A stretch of DNA of 64,000 nucleotides. Source: Bradyrhizobium sp. Tv2a-2 (GTDB lineage Bacteria; Pseudomonadota; Alphaproteobacteria; Rhizobiales; Xanthobacteraceae). Positions 61,937 through 64,000 of the stretch are shown here, in pieces. The first letter of the stretch is position 1. Each line of letters opens with the position of its first letter. The notes beneath the pieces were generated by a model. It worked only from the letters and a program-made list of their open reading frames with translations. It searched no databases and was not told the DNA's origin. The stretch is from assembly GCF_000472425.1 (NCBI RefSeq), contig NZ_AXAI01000015.1, forward strand, positions 124,001 through 188,000, written 5' to 3'. The position numbers and the translations under genes are program-made.

Positions 61937-62614
61937 AACAGCTCCGGCTTTTTGGTGATTTGACGCTCCATCGCCAAGCAATTTCCCGGAGTCGTGCGAT
62001 TGGCGCTTGGCCCAACTGTGTTCCGAATAAGGACAGAGTCGAATTCCCGACAGTGTTGGATTCCGATCACACCATCGCGGGGCCAGCCAGTACAGGCGGG
62101 AGCGCACCTGTCTCTTAATGACGGGGCCCTAAGCAAAGCTCTTGACGGCGATGGAGACTCGATCAGGAGAAGCGCGATCTGTTCAAAAACTTGGGACCTG
62201 GGAAATTCACAGCGCGGACACCCTCGCCAAATAGGGTCAGCACCCGCTGTCCCGAGGGACATGTCGCCGAGGTCGCCTACTGAGGCGGCCTTACTTTCTG
62301 GGGTTTCAGAGACGTCTCGGTTCCGGCTGGAATCTTGGTGCGGCTGGCTCAAAAGATATACGCGGAGGATACGGAGCGCGAACAAAGCAGGTGCAAATAC
62401 CTACTCAGATAGATGAACGGATCGCGGCGACTTCGCGACCGCAGCGAACAAACTAAGGCACTGATAGTCCAAAAAAATACGCCGCCGGGCTTGAAATGTC
62501 CTGGTCCCGGCGGCTTCTGTTCCAAGCTGGGACGCTGAAATTCCCACAAACCAAACTTGGCAATGGCCGTGCCACTGCACCAGCTGTCGGCAAAGAGTAG
62601 GGCGCGGGGTCGAT
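61937..62614. other. Long intergenic region
   Basis: 678 bases. A minus-strand frame at 61933-62385 ends in the start of the previous gene and has no recognisable features. The hairpin at 62481-62514 belongs to the next minus-strand gene. I see nothing else. Confidence 0.4.
62481..62514 (-). terminator. Terminator of the 62615 gene
   Basis: GCCGCCGGG (62481-62489) pairs with CCCGGCGGC (62506-62514); minus-strand tail GTATTTTTTTGG. It lies about 100 bases after the stop of the minus-strand gene. Confidence 0.7.
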
Positions 62615-62830
62615 TCAGAGAGAACTCGAACACGGGTACCTTTGCGCAAGTTCCGGATCGACATAGCCACGGCTGTCGAGCCATTCGTGCGGGCAATACC
62701 GAAGGTCCCCGCCAATCAGAAGGCCGTCGCGCCTGATTGCTTCAGGCGTGCCTATCCTCCCCGTCCAGACTTCATTTCCGGTCCTGATATTAAAGCGCAC
62801 TGCATCGAAGACCACAGTATCGTTGCTCAT
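62615..62830 (-). CDS. Small hypothetical protein, 71 residues
   Basis: ATG 62830 after AAGGAT. VVFDAVRFNIRTGNEVWTGRIGTPEAIRRDGLLIGGDLRYCPHEWLDSRGYVDPEL looks like a compact globular protein that recurs in bradyrhizobia. One Cys. Function unknown. Its own terminator lies downstream. Confidence 0.68.
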   Translation of the reverse strand: MSNDTVVFDAVRFNIRTGNEVWTGRIGTPEAIRRDGLLIGGDLRYCPHEWLDSRGYVDPELAQRYPCSSSL

Positions 62831-62996
62831 CGGAAAAATCCTTGATCAAAATTGTCTCGAACCGCGAATCACTAAGAGCATCATCCCAAGCACGATGCGA
62901 CACAAGAGAGGTTTCGCCGGTGGATGAGTGCGACGACGCAATTGATATCGTCGCTGGGGCGATCAACGATCGGAGCAACTGATCCGGGGGGAGCTC

Positions 62997-63191
62997 ATGT
63001 TCCAAGAACTGATCGACGACTACCGACGTCAGGCCGCGCAGTTCATGGCCGACGCGCTTGAACTCGAGTCAGGCCTCGGGCGCCTGGATGACCAGGACCG
63101 AGACCGGTCGGCAGCAGCCGTTGCACGCAAGCGGGGGCTTGCCCAGATGTTGTTTGGACTGGCCGAGGCCTATGAAGAGGAAGACCGTTGA
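62997..63191 (+). CDS. Small helical hypothetical protein, 64 residues
   Basis: ATG 62997 with GGGGGGAG just before. MFQELIDDYRRQAAQFMADALELESGLGRLDDQDRDRSAAAVARKRGLAQMLFGLAEAYEEEDR is all helical and acidic at the end. Resembles short conserved rhizobial proteins of unknown role. Confidence 0.65.
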   Translation: MFQELIDDYRRQAAQFMADALELESGLGRLDDQDRDRSAAAVARKRGLAQMLFGLAEAYEEEDR

Positions 63192-63221
63192 GAGCAAAGC
63201 TCAGGGCGCGGAGCTTCGGTC

Positions 63222-63314
63222 TCAGCAGCGTTGGATGCGGTGATCGAGTGCCCGCATCCACGGCTGACAGGCGGTTCCAAGGCAGTCTTCGCAATCTTTG
63301 CCGTGTTCGTTCAT
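63222..63314 (-). CDS. Tiny Cys-rich protein, 30 residues
   Basis: ATG 63314 to TGA 63222, GAGGAA in front of the start. NEHGKDCEDCLGTACQPWMRA has a CxxC followed by another Cys; a fourth Cys is the last residue. Possibly metal-binding. Tentative. Confidence 0.5.
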   Translation of the reverse strand: MNEHGKDCEDCLGTACQPWMRALDHRIQRC

Positions 63315-63413
63315 CCTAATTCCTCGTCGAGGCGCAATTGCCTCGACGAAGGGGATCGGAGGCGTTCTGGAATCTACGGCAACGCAACCATCAAAATCAG
63401 GCGCTGCGGTCCG

Positions 63414-63635
63414 TCAGGACCAAGGCGGCTCGTCGCCAAGAGTTGTCATGTCGGCGATTGTCACGCCCGCCCAATGCAAGCCGGCCGACAAGACGGTTTT
63501 TACGGACGCAGGATCGAATCCGAGATCCCTGAGATTTGGCGGATGAATGTCGGCCTGGGCGCCGTTCAACCGAATGGCCACGTGCAAATGCTGACAGAGG
63601 TGCTCGACAATTCGATTGACTTGATCATCTGTCAT
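63414..63635 (-). CDS. Small hypothetical protein, 73 residues
   Basis: ATG 63635 preceded by GGGAGG. MTDDQVNRIVEHLCQHLHVA, then LRDLGFDPASVKTVLSAGLHW and a DEPPW ending. A folded helical small protein; no family recognised with confidence. Confidence 0.62.
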   Translation of the reverse strand: MTDDQVNRIVEHLCQHLHVAIRLNGAQADIHPPNLRDLGFDPASVKTVLSAGLHWAGVTIADMTTLGDEPPWS

Positions 63636-63791
63636 GCTCGGCCTCCCTGCTTATACCGTGCTTCTTTTTACAGCCGCACGATTCCGCAACCCTAAGGACG
63701 GGCGCAAGCAAATTCAGCCGATGAAGCCGGCCGGTTGGCGAGAATTGCTCGTCCAACGGCGAAGATGCGTCGTTGGCAGGGATTTGGACCA

Positions 63792-64000
63792 TCAACCAGC
63801 GGCGAGCGTTGACTGTGAGCCAACCGGTTCCCGTTCAATGGCAGATCTGGCGGCTGGCATCATTCGAGCTCCAGTCCGCGGGCATGCGCGAAGGCATTCG
63901 TTCGCCCCAGGGAGTTCGGGACGGGCCTCGCAGACCCGGCGACAGTCGTCGCAGCGTAGGCAACGTACCATGCCCGTGAGATGGGCCTCGGCGATGCAAA
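63792..64000 (-). CDS. Cys-rich small protein, partial (5' end lies beyond the window)
   Basis: The minus strand is open from the window end to TGA 63792. It reads CIAEAHLTGMVRCLRCDDCRRVCE and CLRACPRTGA; the CxxCxxCRRVCE pattern recalls a family of Cys-rich rhizobial short proteins with four Cys. An internal ATG at 63971 could also be the start. Later residues (SAIEREPVGSQ) look less conserved, so the end may be frameshifted. Confidence 0.45.
   Translation of the reverse strand, partial: CIAEAHLTGMVRCLRCDDCRRVCEARPELPGANECLRACPRTGARMMPAARSAIEREPVGSQSTLAAG

Noticed and set aside
61933..62385. 150-codon minus-strand frame ending in ATGA with the next gene
   Set aside because: No recognisable domain and no ribosome site. 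Overlap with the next start is suggestive but only the last dozen codons are positioned for coupling.
62842..62982. 46-codon plus-strand ORF from TTG, 14 bases before the 62997 gene
   Set aside because: Only a rare start codon with a weak ribosome site, and antisense frames are equally open. Could be real but cannot be supported.

Overview
The window is GC-rich alphaproteobacterial chromosome. It most resembles Bradyrhizobium or a close relative in the Nitrobacteraceae. The pointers are the secDF, uvrA/ssb/gyrA and coaD-ppi-ppi-queA-tgt gene neighbourhoods, a DUF1127 protein, three Omp25-like porins, GAAC-N7-GAAC (alphaproteobacterial LexA) boxes, several families of dispersed palindromic repeats and many very short genes of the kind seen in that group. 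I saw no rRNA, tRNA, CRISPR array, insertion sequence or prophage.

Layout. 1-2.8 kb: the end of secD, then secF and homologues of the complex I assembly factors NDUFAF3 and NDUFAF6. 3.1-8.7 kb: an intradiol ring-cleavage dioxygenase followed by a complete Liv-type ABC importer, probably for uptake and cleavage of an aromatic compound. 8.7-11.2 kb (minus): trmFO and a kinase fused to an acyl-CoA-synthetase C-terminal subdomain. 11.3-16.7 kb: small and envelope genes. 17.0-21.4 kb: acyl-CoA synthetase, PPC-domain protein and tandem duplicated ATPases. 21.4-24.4 kb: repeats, HAD phosphatase, dienelactone hydrolase. 24.4-34.3 kb: uvrA, three tandem porins, ssb and gyrA; uvrA and ssb each have an exact SOS box. 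34.3-37.6 kb: two regulators and a secreted protein. 37.9-43.6 kb: coaD, two cyclophilins, queA, asd (opposite strand) and tgt. 43.7-51.9 kb: zinc-ribbon protein, BrnA-like antitoxin, caspase-like protease, EamA exporter, RidA, ilvE, secreted proteins, formyltransferase. 51.9-54.5 kb: very small genes. 54.5-59.8 kb: MBL-fold protein, degenerate response regulator, LysR regulator, cupin and MFS transporter. 59.8-64 kb: more small genes.

The most interesting signal is on the minus strand upstream of asd (42195-42365). A sigma70-type promoter is followed almost immediately by a 23-codon leader ORF crowded with Thr and Lys codons, then a strong intrinsic terminator, then asd. Aspartate-semialdehyde dehydrogenase is a shared step of threonine and lysine synthesis, so this reads as a leader-peptide transcription attenuator, apparently translated from a leaderless RNA. 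Other notable points are a tRNA-guanine transglycosylase that has lost all four zinc ligands, the kinase/ANL fusion, and proteins with altered active sites (response regulator, MBL-fold protein, formyltransferase).

All assignments come from reading the sequence and from memory of protein families; no searches were run.
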